DNA of 64,000 nt from Oscillospiraceae bacterium (GTDB taxonomy: Bacteria; Bacillota; Clostridia; Oscillospirales; Oscillospiraceae), in assembly GCA_015067845.1 (NCBI GenBank), contig SVLT01000006.1:54689-118688 (forward strand), in the 5' to 3' direction. The notes below the pieces were generated by a model. That model was not told where the DNA came from. It made no database searches and worked only from the letters and a program-made list of their open reading frames with translations. Numbering within the stretch: the first letter of the stretch is position 1; each line of letters opens with the position of its first letter. Made by a program: the position numbers and the translations under genes. Positions 1 to 8,905 of the stretch are shown in pieces.

Positions 1-2
1 GT

Positions 3-989
3 CAGTCTGTGGATCTGTACGATCCTCAGGTGGCAGAGCTTCTGGATTCCGAAGCCAAGCATCAGCAGCTCATCGATGATGTGGAGCTCCTGTCCGCCGG
101 TCGGGAAATGGATATGGAGGAAGTCCGCTGCGGACGGCTCAGTCCCGTGTTCTTCGGCTCTGCTTTGACCAACTTCGGCATCGAACCTTTCCTGGAATCC
201 TTCCTGAAGCTCACACCCCCGCCCCTGCCCCGGGTTGCAGATTGCGGCACGATCGATACATTCAGTCCCGACTTTTCCGCCTTTGTCTTTAAGATCCAGG
301 CCAACATGAACAAGGCCCACCGGGATCGTCTGGCCTTTATGCGTATCTGCTCCGGCAAGTTCCAGCGTGATGCGGAATACTATCATGTCCAGGGCAGCAA
401 GAAAATGCGACTTTCCCAACCCCAGCAATTGATGGCGGCAGAGCGGGAAATCGTGGATGAAGCCTACGCCGGTGACGTCATCGGCGTGTTTGACCCGGGT
501 ATTTTCGCCATCGGCGATACCATCACCGTTCCCGGCAAGAAGTTCTCCTATGCCGGTATGCCCACCTTTGCTCCCGAGCATTTCTGCCGGGTCAGCGCGA
601 AGGACTCCATGAAGCGCAAGCAGTTCGTCAAGGGCACAGAGCAGATCGCCCAGGAGGGTGCCATTCAGATCTTCAAAGTCCCCTACTCCGGTATGGAAGA
701 AGTGATCGTCGGCGTGGTTGGCGTTCTGCAGCTGGAAGTGTTCCAGTACCGCATGAAGAACGAATACGGCGTGGATCTGCGGATGGAGACCCTGCCTTAC
801 GAAGAGATCCGTCTGATCGAAAGCTATCCCGGCGACCTGTCGGATCTGAATTTGGGTTCGGACGCGGAGCTGCTGGAAGACTATCGCGGACGCAGCCTGC
901 TGGTGTTCAGCAGCTACTGGGCCATCGAATTTACCCGGAAGAAAAACCCCGGTCTGGAACTGAAAGAGATCGTTGTAGAAGAAGGATAA
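3..989 (+). CDS. prfC: Peptide chain release factor 3 (RF3), C-terminal part
   Basis: The window opens inside this gene, so the GTPase G-domain start lies upstream. The frame is already open from base 3, and the GTG at 9 is an internal valine rather than a start. What remains (about 328 residues) covers the end of the G domain, domain II and the C-terminal RF3 domain. RF3 is a translational GTPase that recycles RF1/RF2 from the ribosome after peptide release. The segment around PVFFGSALTNFGIEPFLESF is typical of RF3, as is the stretch reading VVGVLQLEVFQYRMKNEYGVD. A strong hairpin follows the stop. Identification is from family sequence recall. Confidence 0.93.
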   Translation, partial: QSVDLYDPQVAELLDSEAKHQQLIDDVELLSAGREMDMEEVRCGRLSPVFFGSALTNFGIEPFLESFLKLTPPPLPRVADCGTIDTFSPDFSAFVFKIQANMNKAHRDRLAFMRICSGKFQRDAEYYHVQGSKKMRLSQPQQLMAAEREIVDEAYAGDVIGVFDPGIFAIGDTITVPGKKFSYAGMPTFAPEHFCRVSAKDSMKRKQFVKGTEQIAQEGAIQIFKVPYSGMEEVIVGVVGVLQLEVFQYRMKNEYGVDLRMETLPYEEIRLIESYPGDLSDLNLGSDAELLEDYRGRSLLVFSSYWAIEFTRKKNPGLELKEIVVEEG

Positions 990-992
990 CAA

Positions 993-1024
993 AAATCACC
1001 TGTTGCAAACGCAACAGGTGATTT
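993..1024. terminator. Bidirectional terminator between prfC and murA
   Basis: A perfect 14-bp stem, AAATCACCTGTTGC paired with its complement around an AAAC loop, sits between two convergent genes. The A-rich left edge and T-rich right edge suit both directions. Confidence 0.85.
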
Positions 1025-1027
1025 CGT

Positions 1028-2293
1028 TTAATCTTCAACTCTGCGGATTCTTGCGCCCAGGTCAGTCAGCTTCTCAATGAGTCGCTCATAGCCCCGCTCC
1101 ACATAGTGGACATTCTTCACCCAGGTAGTACCCTTGGCAGCCAGACCGGCAATGATCAATGCCGCGCCGGCCCGGAGGTCCTTTGCACTAACCGTCACAC
1201 CGTAGAGATCCTCCACACCGGTGACGATGGCCGTCTTTCCGCTGATCTGGATGTCTGCGCCCATGCTTTCCAGCTCCGTGCAGTAACCGAAGAAACGGGT
1301 CTCATACACACTCTCCGTCAAGCGGCTGACGCCGGAAGCCAGGGACATACACACACAGATCTGCGCCTGCATATCCGTGGGGAAGCCGGGATAGGGATGG
1401 GTCTTCACCGTTGTATGGCACAGCCGGCCCTTCATGCGAACACGGATGGCATCGTCGTAATTGATGACCTCTGCGCCCATTTCCTCCAACTTGGAGGTAA
1501 TGCACTCCATATGCTTGGGGATCACATTCTTCACCAGAACATCGCCGCCGGTGGCAACCGTAGCCGCCATGTAGGTACCGGCCTCGATCTGATCCGGAAT
1601 GATGGCATATGTACCGCCTTTCAGGCTCTCCACACCGGTGATCTTGATGGTATCCGTACCGGCGCCGGAGATCCGGGCACCCATGGTGTTCAGGAAGTTG
1701 GCAAGGTCAACGATATGAGGCTCTTTGGCCGCGTTTTCAATAAAGGTCTGGCCGGGAAGCAGGGTAGCGGCGATCATGATATTCACCGTAGCGCCCACGG
1801 AGGCCATATCCAGACTGATGCGGTTACCCTTCAAACCGTTAACACCCGGTTTCAGGTCCACATATTCGTCGGTCTCCTCCACCGCTGCGCCAAGGCCGCG
1901 GAAGCCCTTGATATGCTGGTCGATGGGGCGGACTGCAAAATTACAGCCGCCGGGCAGCGCAACATGGGCACTCTGGAATCGACCCAGCAGCGCACCCATA
2001 AAATAGTAACTGGCCCGGAGCTTTTTCACCAGCTCCGTTTCCGGTTCTGTACAGGTCACATTGGTACTGTCCAACACCACAACACCGGTTTCGGGACGGG
2101 TAACAGAAACACCCATGCCCTCCAAAATGGAGAGCAGGATCCGGACATCCGCAATATCCGGCACATTTTCAATTCTGCAAACGCCATCCACCAGCAAAGC
2201 CGCCGGCAAAATGGCCACAGCGGCATTTTTCGCGCCGCTGATGGTGACAGACCCACACAGGGGTGTGCCGCCTATAATTTCATATCGAGCCAA
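1028..2293 (-). CDS. murA: UDP-N-acetylglucosamine 1-carboxyvinyltransferase
   Basis: MurA transfers enolpyruvate from PEP to UDP-GlcNAc, the first committed step of peptidoglycan synthesis in the cytoplasm. The 421-residue product has the family's usual length. The conserved GAKNAAVAILPA N-terminus is present, and so is the catalytic cysteine loop LPGGCNFAVRP (the fosfomycin-target Cys). The start codon is TTG at 2291-2293, preceded by AAGGAG about 10 bases upstream; the next in-frame ATG would delete conserved residues. A good promoter lies at 2340-2368, so it can be transcribed independently of the methyltransferase gene upstream. Firmicutes often carry two MurA paralogues, and which one this is cannot be told here. 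Confidence 0.95.
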   Translation of the reverse strand: MARYEIIGGTPLCGSVTISGAKNAAVAILPAALLVDGVCRIENVPDIADVRILLSILEGMGVSVTRPETGVVVLDSTNVTCTEPETELVKKLRASYYFMGALLGRFQSAHVALPGGCNFAVRPIDQHIKGFRGLGAAVEETDEYVDLKPGVNGLKGNRISLDMASVGATVNIMIAATLLPGQTFIENAAKEPHIVDLANFLNTMGARISGAGTDTIKITGVESLKGGTYAIIPDQIEAGTYMAATVATGGDVLVKNVIPKHMECITSKLEEMGAEVINYDDAIRVRMKGRLCHTTVKTHPYPGFPTDMQAQICVCMSLASGVSRLTESVYETRFFGYCTELESMGADIQISGKTAIVTGVEDLYGVTVSAKDLRAGAALIIAGLAAKGTTWVKNVHYVERGYERLIEKLTDLGARIRRVED

Positions 2294-2339
2294 GGATAAT
2301 CCACTCCTTGCGAAAAATTAAGTTAATTGGGCATTGATT

Positions 2340-2368
2340 ATTGTACCATACAAAAAGAATTATGTAAA
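2340..2368 (-). promoter_or_regulatory. Sigma-A promoter of murA
   Basis: On the minus strand TTTACA and TACAAT are separated by exactly 17 bp, just past the end of the upstream methyltransferase gene and about 45 bp before the murA TTG start. Confidence 0.7.
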
Positions 2369-2375
2369 GTACAAT

Positions 2376-3671
2376 TTATCTGAAATGACGCAAACCCTTG
2401 GGAAAATGGTTTTTCAGCTGCGTTCCGTCCCCTTTTCCCCAGCCCAGTGTATAACCGTCCACCGCCACAAGACACCAGCCTTTTTGCGACGACGGAATTA
2501 CATTTCCGCCCAGATATTTTTCCACCGTTTCGCTGTTTCCGTCCAGATTTTCCATGCAGGCGCAATCGTGGAGCCACAGTGCCAAAGCATGGGCCGGTTC
2601 GAAACGGTCCTTTTTCATTTCACCCAGTTCCAGACCCGGGCGCAGTACTTTCAATCCCTTTATTTCCGGCATTTGTACCGGTGCCCAAAAGACACGGCTG
2701 CCAAAAGTAATTGCCTTGCCCTCTGGCAGCTTGATATCCATTTGCCGTGCAAACTCCGTCCACAGTTTCGGCAATTTCTCCCCCGGTGCGCCTGCACCCT
2801 CTGCCGGCTCATCGCCTTTACGCCGCAAAACCGCTCCAAAATGCCCTTCCCCTAACAGTCTATGGGGCCACATCCGAAATTGCCCCTCCCCTGCGGGGGT
2901 AAACCAGGGAATATCCAAAATTTCCGGCTCAAAATCCGGATGCCGCTTCAAAAATTCCGCCACAGTCAGCTCGTTTTCTTCCGGGGCGAAGGTACAGGTA
3001 GAGTACACCAGCCGTCCTCCGGGACGCACCAGGCGTGCGCCGGAATCCAGAATTTCCGCCTGACGCCGGGCGCACATCTGTACCGTTTCCAGGCTCCAGT
3101 CCGTCACCGCCGCCTCTTCCTTGCGGAACATTCCCTCACCGGAACAGGGCGCGTCGATCAGCACCCGGTCAAAATATGCCGGCAGGCACTCCGCCAGACG
3201 GCCCGGATGCTCATTGGTAACCAACGCGTTGGCAATACCCATTCTTTCCACATTGCCGCTGAGAATTTTCGCCCGTTTGGGATTGATCTCATTGCACAGC
3301 AAAAAGCCCTCGCCCAGCATACGCCCGGCGATTTGCGTGCTTTTTCCTCCGGGTGCGGCGCACAGATCGCAAATACGCTCACCGGGTTGGGGATCCAGCA
3401 GTGCCACCGCGGACATTGCGCTGGCCTCCTGCAAATAGTAAACACCGGCATCGTGATAGGGGTGCAGACCGGGTCTTGCCTCCGGGTCGTAATAGTATCC
3501 CATGGGCTCCCAAGGAACGGCCTCACCCACAAACGGCAACGCCGGAATTTGTCCTTTCAGCGGATTAAACCGCAGAGCAACCGCCCTGGGGCGTTCCAGA
3601 CTTTGCAAAAAGGCCGAATACTCCTCACCCAATTGCCCTTGCATCCGATCCAAAAAATCCTGAGGAAGCAT
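2376..3671 (-). CDS. rsmF: RsmF/NSUN-type rRNA (cytosine-C5) methyltransferase
   Basis: This is a 431-residue SAM-dependent RNA m5C methyltransferase of the NOL1/NOP2/Sun family. Both catalytic cysteines are visible: IDAPCSGEGMFRK (release Cys) and VYSTCTFAPEENE (nucleophile). The SAM-binding stretch is CAAPGGKSTQIAGRM. The C-terminal third resembles the RsmF extension with a PUA-like fold. The start is the ATG at 3669-3671, which shares one base with the stop of the VanZ gene (TAATG) and follows AAAGGAGGGG. A longer open frame upstream is not the true start. The target is probably 16S rRNA; the exact cytidine cannot be inferred. Confidence 0.88.
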   Translation of the reverse strand: MLPQDFLDRMQGQLGEEYSAFLQSLERPRAVALRFNPLKGQIPALPFVGEAVPWEPMGYYYDPEARPGLHPYHDAGVYYLQEASAMSAVALLDPQPGERICDLCAAPGGKSTQIAGRMLGEGFLLCNEINPKRAKILSGNVERMGIANALVTNEHPGRLAECLPAYFDRVLIDAPCSGEGMFRKEEAAVTDWSLETVQMCARRQAEILDSGARLVRPGGRLVYSTCTFAPEENELTVAEFLKRHPDFEPEILDIPWFTPAGEGQFRMWPHRLLGEGHFGAVLRRKGDEPAEGAGAPGEKLPKLWTEFARQMDIKLPEGKAITFGSRVFWAPVQMPEIKGLKVLRPGLELGEMKKDRFEPAHALALWLHDCACMENLDGNSETVEKYLGGNVIPSSQKGWCLVAVDGYTLGWGKGDGTQLKNHFPKGLRHFR

Positions 3672-4204
3672 TACGCCCCTCCTTTCCTCTTTTTCCGTTT
3701 TTTGCGGCAGAATTGGTAAAACCGCCACCCGGCATAGCCCAAAATGATACCCGGCACATTCAAAAGCAGATCATCCACATCGCATCTGCCCCGGAGGGTA
3801 AAGAGCTGACAAAGCTCAATCAGTACGATGGTCAAAACACCTACGGGTATGGCCTTCCACGCTTTTTGGAGCTTCTGCCACAGTATGGGCAAAAACACGC
3901 CCAAAGGAACAAACATCACAATATTGCCAAGGATATTGATGGCGGCAACGGCGGCATGATAGCGATAAACGGACGCTGCTTCCCATTTCTCTATATAATA
4001 CTCCGGCCGGGTCAGAACGTCCCAATAATTGCCTACGGTATGCCATGGAACAAAATTGCAGTTGCTGCGAACCTGCTCCCAATAGGACACGCCGTCCTGC
4101 ATGGCAATGTTGCGGTCAAACAGCAGAAATACCATGCCAACAGCATAACAAAGAAACAAGATCGCCGTCACGGGATTTCGGGAATTCCCTTTTTTCACTG
4201 CCAT
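3671..4204 (-). CDS. VanZ-family membrane protein
   Basis: A small integral membrane protein of about 177 residues with four or five hydrophobic segments and a very basic C-terminus (KKRKKRKGG). The pattern resembles VanZ, named from a teicoplanin-resistance accessory protein, but most clostridial homologues have no link to resistance and no known reaction. Examples are NFVPWHTV after the first loop and LIELCQLFTLRGRCDVDDLLLNVPG near the end. The start is uncertain. The ATG at 4204 lies only 2 bases after GGAGG, while the GTG at 4196-4198 has ideal spacing and may be the real start. It is translationally coupled to the methyltransferase gene downstream. Confidence 0.75.
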   Translation of the reverse strand: MAVKKGNSRNPVTAILFLCYAVGMVFLLFDRNIAMQDGVSYWEQVRSNCNFVPWHTVGNYWDVLTRPEYYIEKWEAASVYRYHAAVAAINILGNIVMFVPLGVFLPILWQKLQKAWKAIPVGVLTIVLIELCQLFTLRGRCDVDDLLLNVPGIILGYAGWRFYQFCRKKRKKRKGGA

Positions 4205-4257
4205 CACCTCCACGCAGAAAATGTGCCACCCTCTGCTGCGAAGATGGCACAATCAAA

Positions 4258-4896
4258 TCACTTATTCTCCTTTATTTGCGCCTGCAAGTGCATGCTCAGC
4301 ACAGCCAAAGAAGTGGCCATGTTTTCATATTGCACCAAAATACCCTGGGGAACATCCAGATGAGAGGTTGCAAAGGACCAGACTGCCTTGATGCCGCAGG
4401 CGATGAGCTGGTCGCAAACCTCCTGGGCACGGGCAGCAGGCACGGTAATGATGCCCATCAGCACCTTATTGGCCTTGCAGAAGCTTTGCAGCTGCTCCAT
4501 GGGATAGATGGGTGTGCCCTCCTGGGTCTCGGTCAGAGTGGGCGCGATGTCGAATGCTGCCAGAATATTCAGGCCGTAGGCCTTAAAACCGCTGTAACCG
4601 CACAGCGCCTGACCCAGCTTGCCTGCGCCGATAAGCACCGCATCAGTGGTGTTGTCATAGCCCAAAAACTGCTCAATATCGTCAATGAGGGACTCCCGCA
4701 GATAGCCGATCTTGGGACGGCCACCGTCGGACACCATGGCAAGGTCTTTTCTGACCTGCACTTCGCCCATACCCAAGGCAGCGGCCAAAGCGGTAGCGGA
4801 TATGTAAGGGGAAGCGGTATCGGGAATGGTCTTCAAATAGGCCAAATATCCGGGCAGCCGCTTTAATACGGATTTGGATATCTCCTTGCGTGTCAT
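4258..4896 (-). CDS. rex: Redox-sensing transcriptional repressor Rex
   Basis: Rex senses the NADH/NAD+ ratio and represses fermentation and respiration genes when NADH is low. The 212-residue product has an N-terminal winged helix (about 1-80: ISATALAAALGMGEVQVRKDL) and a Rossmann domain whose glycine motif reads VLIGAGKLGQAL. The ATG at 4896 follows GGAGG at 7 bases. The promoter upstream is overlapped by a palindrome, which fits autoregulation. The gene lies directly downstream of sigE, in the place where sigG is often found. Confidence 0.95.
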   Translation of the reverse strand: MTRKEISKSVLKRLPGYLAYLKTIPDTASPYISATALAAALGMGEVQVRKDLAMVSDGGRPKIGYLRESLIDDIEQFLGYDNTTDAVLIGAGKLGQALCGYSGFKAYGLNILAAFDIAPTLTETQEGTPIYPMEQLQSFCKANKVLMGIITVPAARAQEVCDQLIACGIKAVWSFATSHLDVPQGILVQYENMATSLAVLSMHLQAQIKENK

Positions 4897-4913
4897 ACAT
4901 TTACCTCCGGCAA

Positions 4914-4978
4914 ATCGATACAAAAGTTTATCGATACAATTTTGTATCGATTATAGCAAAGGTCTCCGGAATATGCAA
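4914..4978 (-). promoter_or_regulatory. rex promoter with overlapping palindromic operator
   Basis: Minus-strand TTGCAT (4973-4978) and TATAAT (4950-4955) are 17 bp apart. Arms ATCGATACAA and TTGTATCGAT (4930-4951) form a perfect inverted repeat with a 2-bp centre that starts inside the -10 box. A third copy of ATCGATACAA lies at 4914-4923. An operator on the -10/+1 region suggests repression. That Rex itself is the binder is inference from position. Confidence 0.65.
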
Positions 4979-4986
4979 GTGTTTTT

Positions 4987-5697
4987 TCAGGCGCAGCTGG
5001 TCTGGCGGAGAAATTCTTTCCGAAGCCGGAGCATGATCCGCTTTTCCAGCCGGGAAATGTAGGACTGAGAGATCCCCATCATCTGAGCGATTTCCTTTTG
5101 TGTCATTTCCTTGCGACCATACAGGCCAAAGCGCAGCAGTACGATCTCCCGTTCCCGTTCCGGCAATTCCGACAGAGATTGCCGCAGCACGCACAGATCC
5201 ACATCCTCCTCCATGGGGCGGTAGATCTGATCTTCGTCCGTTCCCAAAATGTCCGAAAGCAGCAGCTCGTTGCCGTCGTAATCCATGTTGATGGGCTCGT
5301 CCAGGGAAACCTCCGCCTTTTGACAGGCCGTTTTGCGGATGTGCATAAGAATCTCATTTTCAATGCACCGGGATGCGTAGGTGGCCAGCTTGATATTCTT
5401 CTCCCGGCGGTATGTATTGATGGCTTTGATCAAACCGATCGTCCCAATGGAGATCAGATCTTCCAGATTGATACCCGTATTTTCAAACCGCCGGGCAATG
5501 TAGACCACCAGACGCAGATTGTGTTCGATCAGCAGCTGCTTTGCCGTCTCACTCCCCTGCTCCAATTCCTCTAAGGCCTCCTGCTCCTCCTGCCCTTTCA
5601 GCGGAGGGGGAAGAATGTCGCTTCCGCCGATATAGTAGATCTCCCCCACCGGCACCAAGCCAATTTTGATCAAGAATGCCCACAATTTTTCCATCAT
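4987..5697 (-). CDS. sigE: RNA polymerase sporulation sigma factor SigE (pro-sigma-E)
   Basis: Sigma-E is the first mother-cell-specific sigma factor of endospore formation. The 236-residue protein has the membrane-targeting pro-sequence at the N-terminus, the characteristic [13 protein letters not shown] boundary, region 2 ([29 protein letters not shown]) and region 4 with helix-turn-helix ([23 protein letters not shown]). It overlaps the stop of spoIIGA, whose product is the activating protease, so the two are translationally coupled. In many clostridia sigG follows; here rex follows instead. Confidence 0.96.
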   Translation of the reverse strand: MMEKLWAFLIKIGLVPVGEIYYIGGSDILPPPLKGQEEQEALEELEQGSETAKQLLIEHNLRLVVYIARRFENTGINLEDLISIGTIGLIKAINTYRREKNIKLATYASRCIENEILMHIRKTACQKAEVSLDEPINMDYDGNELLLSDILGTDEDQIYRPMEEDVDLCVLRQSLSELPEREREIVLLRFGLYGRKEMTQKEIAQMMGISQSYISRLEKRIMLRLRKEFLRQTSCA

Positions 5698-6464
5698 ACT
5701 GTACCTCCTGCCAGTGCCTGATATCCTTCATTCCTGCCGATCTCCGCCGGTGCAAAGGCCACCATGGGACTAATAGCACGCCCTCCCAGCCGGACTTTAT
5801 CCATGCGTATCATCAATAACATTCCCCCCGGTTTTCCCACCGCCCGGTAAGGGATCAGCCGCGCTCCCGGGATGCTCTTTTTAGCCATAGCTGTGATCGG
5901 GTCACAAATTATTTCCCGGGAAATACCCAGCTGTGCGCCCACATCCATTCCCACCACCAACACACCCTCGCCGGTGATCGGGTCCCGCAGGGTATTTCCG
6001 GTGTCCACCAATGCGGTCATTGTAATGCGTTTTTCCTGCCAACGCAATTCCACCTGCTGATACTTGTCTATACCCAAGGGCGATTTGATCCCCAATATAC
6101 ACAAAATTGCGATTCCGGCTGCAGAGAAAACCAGCGAGGAAAAATCTCCCTTTCCAAGTCCGATGGCCATGCCGCCCAGGGCCATGCTCAGCAGTACAAA
6201 AACCGTACCCCGGCGCAGCGCGCCCATGTTCCACCCATAGGCGATCACCGCCATTGCCGCCAAAACCACCATACGCCACAGGATATTCCCCAAGAAGAGC
6301 CATCCCGGCAGCATGCAGATACCTGCATAGATGCCGCCCAGTAACCCACTCAATGCGCATCGTCGCCAACCGGCCGGGTGTCCGGTGAGCCGGTTGGCCC
6401 CTACAAGAAGCAAGCCGTCCACCAAAAAATTCAGAAGCATCACCAAATCCAGGTACACCGTCAT
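5694..6464 (-). CDS. spoIIGA: Sigma-E processing peptidase SpoIIGA
   Basis: SpoIIGA is a membrane-bound aspartic protease that removes the pro-sequence of sigma-E after septation. The N-terminal half has about five membrane segments (from [20 protein letters not shown]). The C-terminal half carries the aspartic protease signature [15 protein letters not shown] and the later [14 protein letters not shown]. The start at 6464 follows GAAGGGGGCGG. A longer upstream open frame lacks a ribosome site and the family N-terminus. The stop overlaps the sigE start. Confidence 0.94.
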   Translation of the reverse strand: MTVYLDLVMLLNFLVDGLLLVGANRLTGHPAGWRRCALSGLLGGIYAGICMLPGWLFLGNILWRMVVLAAMAVIAYGWNMGALRRGTVFVLLSMALGGMAIGLGKGDFSSLVFSAAGIAILCILGIKSPLGIDKYQQVELRWQEKRITMTALVDTGNTLRDPITGEGVLVVGMDVGAQLGISREIICDPITAMAKKSIPGARLIPYRAVGKPGGMLLMIRMDKVRLGGRAISPMVAFAPAEIGRNEGYQALAGGTV

Positions 6465-6602
6465 GTTACCGCCCCCTTCTGTGAAGATAGTTTCAGTATA
6501 ACGGGCGAATTTCAAAAAGTTAGTCGCATCATCGGGGGCGGTTGCCGACAAATACCCCCTGTCCACTCGGTATTTTGGGACAAACCTACCCCGTTACAAA
6601 GA

Positions 6603-6633
6603 AAGCGGCAGCCGTTTTTATCGGCTGCCGCTT
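6603..6633 (-). terminator. Terminator after the rarA-DUF951 unit
   Basis: A 12-bp stem (AAGCGGCAGCCG and complement) directly after the DUF951 stop is followed on the minus strand by a T-rich run. It separates this unit from spoIIGA. Confidence 0.75.
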
Positions 6634-6635
6634 GA

Positions 6636-6839
6636 TTATGTCGAGGAGTTTTCACTTTTACTGATGGATCGAATATTATTCTCCACCTTGAACCGGGGTG
6701 TCATGATCTCATGTCCGCATCCTAAGCACCGCAGTCGCAGATCTGCGCCGGTGCGCAGTACCTGCCACCGCTTTTCGCCGCAGGGGTGGGGCTTTTTCAT
6801 GGTCAGAATGTCATTGAGTTGAATATCCAGCATTTTCAC
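6636..6839 (-). CDS. DUF951 family small protein
   Basis: A 67-residue protein with conserved cysteines (C20, C38, C41: HPCGEKRW and RCLGCGHEIM) typical of DUF951, a widespread Firmicutes family of unknown function. The cysteines may bind a metal, but that is a guess from spacing. It overlaps the end of rarA by 4 bases (ATGA), so the two are co-translated. Confidence 0.85.
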   Translation of the reverse strand: MKMLDIQLNDILTMKKPHPCGEKRWQVLRTGADLRLRCLGCGHEIMTPRFKVENNIRSISKSENSST

Positions 6840-8098
6840 TTCTCCTTAATGGCATCCCAGTACTGCTTTGCCGCCTGTTCGATCTTATTGGGGCCGTACT
6901 CGTAATAGGTTTTTCCGGCCAGATCATCGGGCAGATACTGCTGTTTGACCCAATGGTTGGGGAAATTGTGGGGGTACTGATACCCCTGCTCCCGTTCCAT
7001 GGTATAGGTGTCGGCGTGCATATTCTGCAAATGCCGGGGGAAGCCCCTGCCCAGACCGTTCTGAACATCGGCAAGTGCGGAGGCATATGCTTCATAGGCC
7101 GAGTTGGACTTGGGCGAGGTCGCCATCAAAACCGCCGCATCCGCCAACGGGATTCTCGCTTCCGGCACGCCCAGCATCAGTGCCGCATCCACGCAGGCCT
7201 TGACGATGGGGATGATCTGGGGATACGCCAGACCCACATCCTCGCAGGCGATCACCATCAGCCGGCGGCAAGCCGCCTGCATCTGCCCTGCCTCCATAAG
7301 TCGGGCCAGATAGTGACAGGCTGCATCGGGATCAGATCCACGGATGGACTTTTGCAGTGCCGACAGCAGATCGTAGAAATTATCCCCGTCCCGATCTGCC
7401 CGGAGGGCGCTCTTTTGAGAGACCGCCTTGGCATCCTCCAGCGTCAGCACCAGGATGCCGTTTTCCGGCTTGCCGGCGGAGAAAAGCACCTCCACCGCAT
7501 TCATGGCCTTGCGCAGATCGCCGCCGCAGGCACCGGCAATGTATTCCAGCGCACCTTCCTCCGGCTGGGCCGTCAGCGCGGTGCGTTCTTCCAGAAATGT
7601 CACTGCACGTTTGACCGCTTTCAGGGCCGCATTGGAATCGATCTGCTTGAATTCAAAAATCGTGGAACGGCTCAAAATGGCGTTGAACACATAGAAATAG
7701 GGATTCTCCGTTGTGGAGGCGATCAAGGTGATCTTGCCGCTTTCGATGTAATCCAGCAATATCTGCTGCTGCTTTTTGTTGAAGGACTGAATTTCGTCCA
7801 GATACAGCAAAATGCCGTTGGGTGCAAGGAAGGTATCCAGCTGGGCGGCGATTTCCTTGATATCCGCCGTGGAAGCGGTGGTGGCATTGAGGTGATGCAG
7901 CGTGCGGTTGGTCTGCTGGGCGATGATCTTCGCCACCGTGGTCTTTCCGGTACCGCTGGGGCCGTAGAAGATCATATTGGGTACATTGCCCCCGTCTACC
8001 AAGCGGCGCAAAATACCGTTTTCTCCCAAAATATGCTCCTGTCCAAAGACCTCATCCAAGGTCTGCGGACGCAAAAGATCTGCAAGTGGTTGGTACAT
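6836..8098 (-). CDS. rarA: Replication-associated recombination protein A (AAA+ ATPase)
   Basis: RarA (MgsA) is a clamp-loader-like AAA+ ATPase that acts at stalled replication forks. Its 420 residues match family length. Walker A is GPSGTGKTT (near residue 46), Walker B is LLYLDEIQ, sensor 1 is ASTTENP, and the C-terminal MgsA tetramerisation domain contains ATSPKSNSAYEA. The ATG at 8098 follows AAAGGAGG. A possible extended -10 (TGC-TATACT) lies at 8125-8130 on the minus strand. Confidence 0.95.
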   Translation of the reverse strand: MYQPLADLLRPQTLDEVFGQEHILGENGILRRLVDGGNVPNMIFYGPSGTGKTTVAKIIAQQTNRTLHHLNATTASTADIKEIAAQLDTFLAPNGILLYLDEIQSFNKKQQQILLDYIESGKITLIASTTENPYFYVFNAILSRSTIFEFKQIDSNAALKAVKRAVTFLEERTALTAQPEEGALEYIAGACGGDLRKAMNAVEVLFSAGKPENGILVLTLEDAKAVSQKSALRADRDGDNFYDLLSALQKSIRGSDPDAACHYLARLMEAGQMQAACRRLMVIACEDVGLAYPQIIPIVKACVDAALMLGVPEARIPLADAAVLMATSPKSNSAYEAYASALADVQNGLGRGFPRHLQNMHADTYTMEREQGYQYPHNFPNHWVKQQYLPDDLAGKTYYEYGPNKIEQAAKQYWDAIKEK

Positions 8099-8184
8099 AA
8101 GCCGCCTCCTTTCCGGTTTTCACCAGTATAGCACACCTTATCGAAAAATGCACCAACTTTTTTCGATATTTTCGAATTTTTGTT

Positions 8185-8817
8185 CTAAATCGTTTTCGGC
8201 AGATTGGAACACAGGTCACCCAAAAAATCACAAGCGCCCCGTTCCACTTCCCGGAAGCTGCCGTCGTACTCATAGACCGTAACGGACGCATTGGGCACCC
8301 AGCCGATCTCCTGCGCCCCGGCCACCGAGCCGCAGCGGATGCAGCTTTCCATCATCCGGATGGGAATGGCGTGACATACCAGACAAACCGTTTCCTCCGG
8401 CATTTCCAGCACGCGCTTAAAAAACGCAGTCACCCGGGTATACAATTCTTCGCAGGTCTCGCCGCCCTCGGGGGTGGCTTTGCCGATATCTGTCCTCCAA
8501 ACCTCGTAGGTTTGGGGATATTTTTCCCCGATTTCCGTAAAGGTCAGTCCCTGCCACTTTCCGGAATAGATCTCCCGGATGGCATCGCTCTTCTCCAAGG
8601 GGCAATTCTGTCTATCGGCAATGGCTTGGGCCGTCTCCACTGCCCTGTCCAGAGAACTTGCGTAGATCTTATCGATCCGGTATTTATCTAAGTATTGGGC
8701 CATCCGCTGGGCCTGCTCCCTGCCCACATCCGTCAAGGGCGCATCCAGTTGGCCGGTAAAGGTTTTTCGGACATTGCTTTCGCTCTGTCCATGGCGTACC
8801 ATAATGATCCTTTTCAT
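8185..8817 (-). CDS. Histidine phosphatase family protein (phosphoglycerate mutase-like)
   Basis: A 210-residue member of the histidine phosphatase superfamily. The phospho-accepting histidine is in IIMVRHGQSESN at the N-terminus, the acid residue is in REIYSGKWQGLTFTEIG, and the second histidine is in CLVCHAIPIRMM. Such proteins hydrolyse sugar phosphates or similar small substrates, and the substrate here is unknown. The start at 8817 follows TAGGAG. A promoter facing this gene overlaps one facing the HAD gene opposite. Confidence 0.85.
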   Translation of the reverse strand: MKRIIMVRHGQSESNVRKTFTGQLDAPLTDVGREQAQRMAQYLDKYRIDKIYASSLDRAVETAQAIADRQNCPLEKSDAIREIYSGKWQGLTFTEIGEKYPQTYEVWRTDIGKATPEGGETCEELYTRVTAFFKRVLEMPEETVCLVCHAIPIRMMESCIRCGSVAGAQEIGWVPNASVTVYEYDGSFREVERGACDFLGDLCSNLPKTI

Positions 8818-8841
8818 CGTAACGCTCCTACTGTAAAACTC

Positions 8842-8870
8842 TTGACTTATTATAGCGCAAACCGTATAAT
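8842..8870 (+). promoter_or_regulatory. Promoter for the HAD phosphatase-asnA unit
   Basis: TTGACT and TATAAT are separated by 17 bp, 35 bases before the HAD start codon. Confidence 0.8.
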
Positions 8871-8877
8871 AAAGCAA
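8849..8877 (-). promoter_or_regulatory. Overlapping promoter for the histidine phosphatase
   Basis: On the minus strand TTGCTT and TATAAT are 17 bp apart and lie almost entirely within the opposing promoter, so the two promoters should exclude each other. Confidence 0.65.
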
Positions 8878-8905
8878 TCGGAAAAGAAAAAGCAGGTGTA
8901 TTTTT

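Noticed and set aside
6465..6602. Possible Spo0A boxes upstream of spoIIGA (TGTCGGC-like sequence)
   Set aside because: Only five of seven bases match the 0A core and no clear wide-spaced sigma-A promoter was found, so it was not called.
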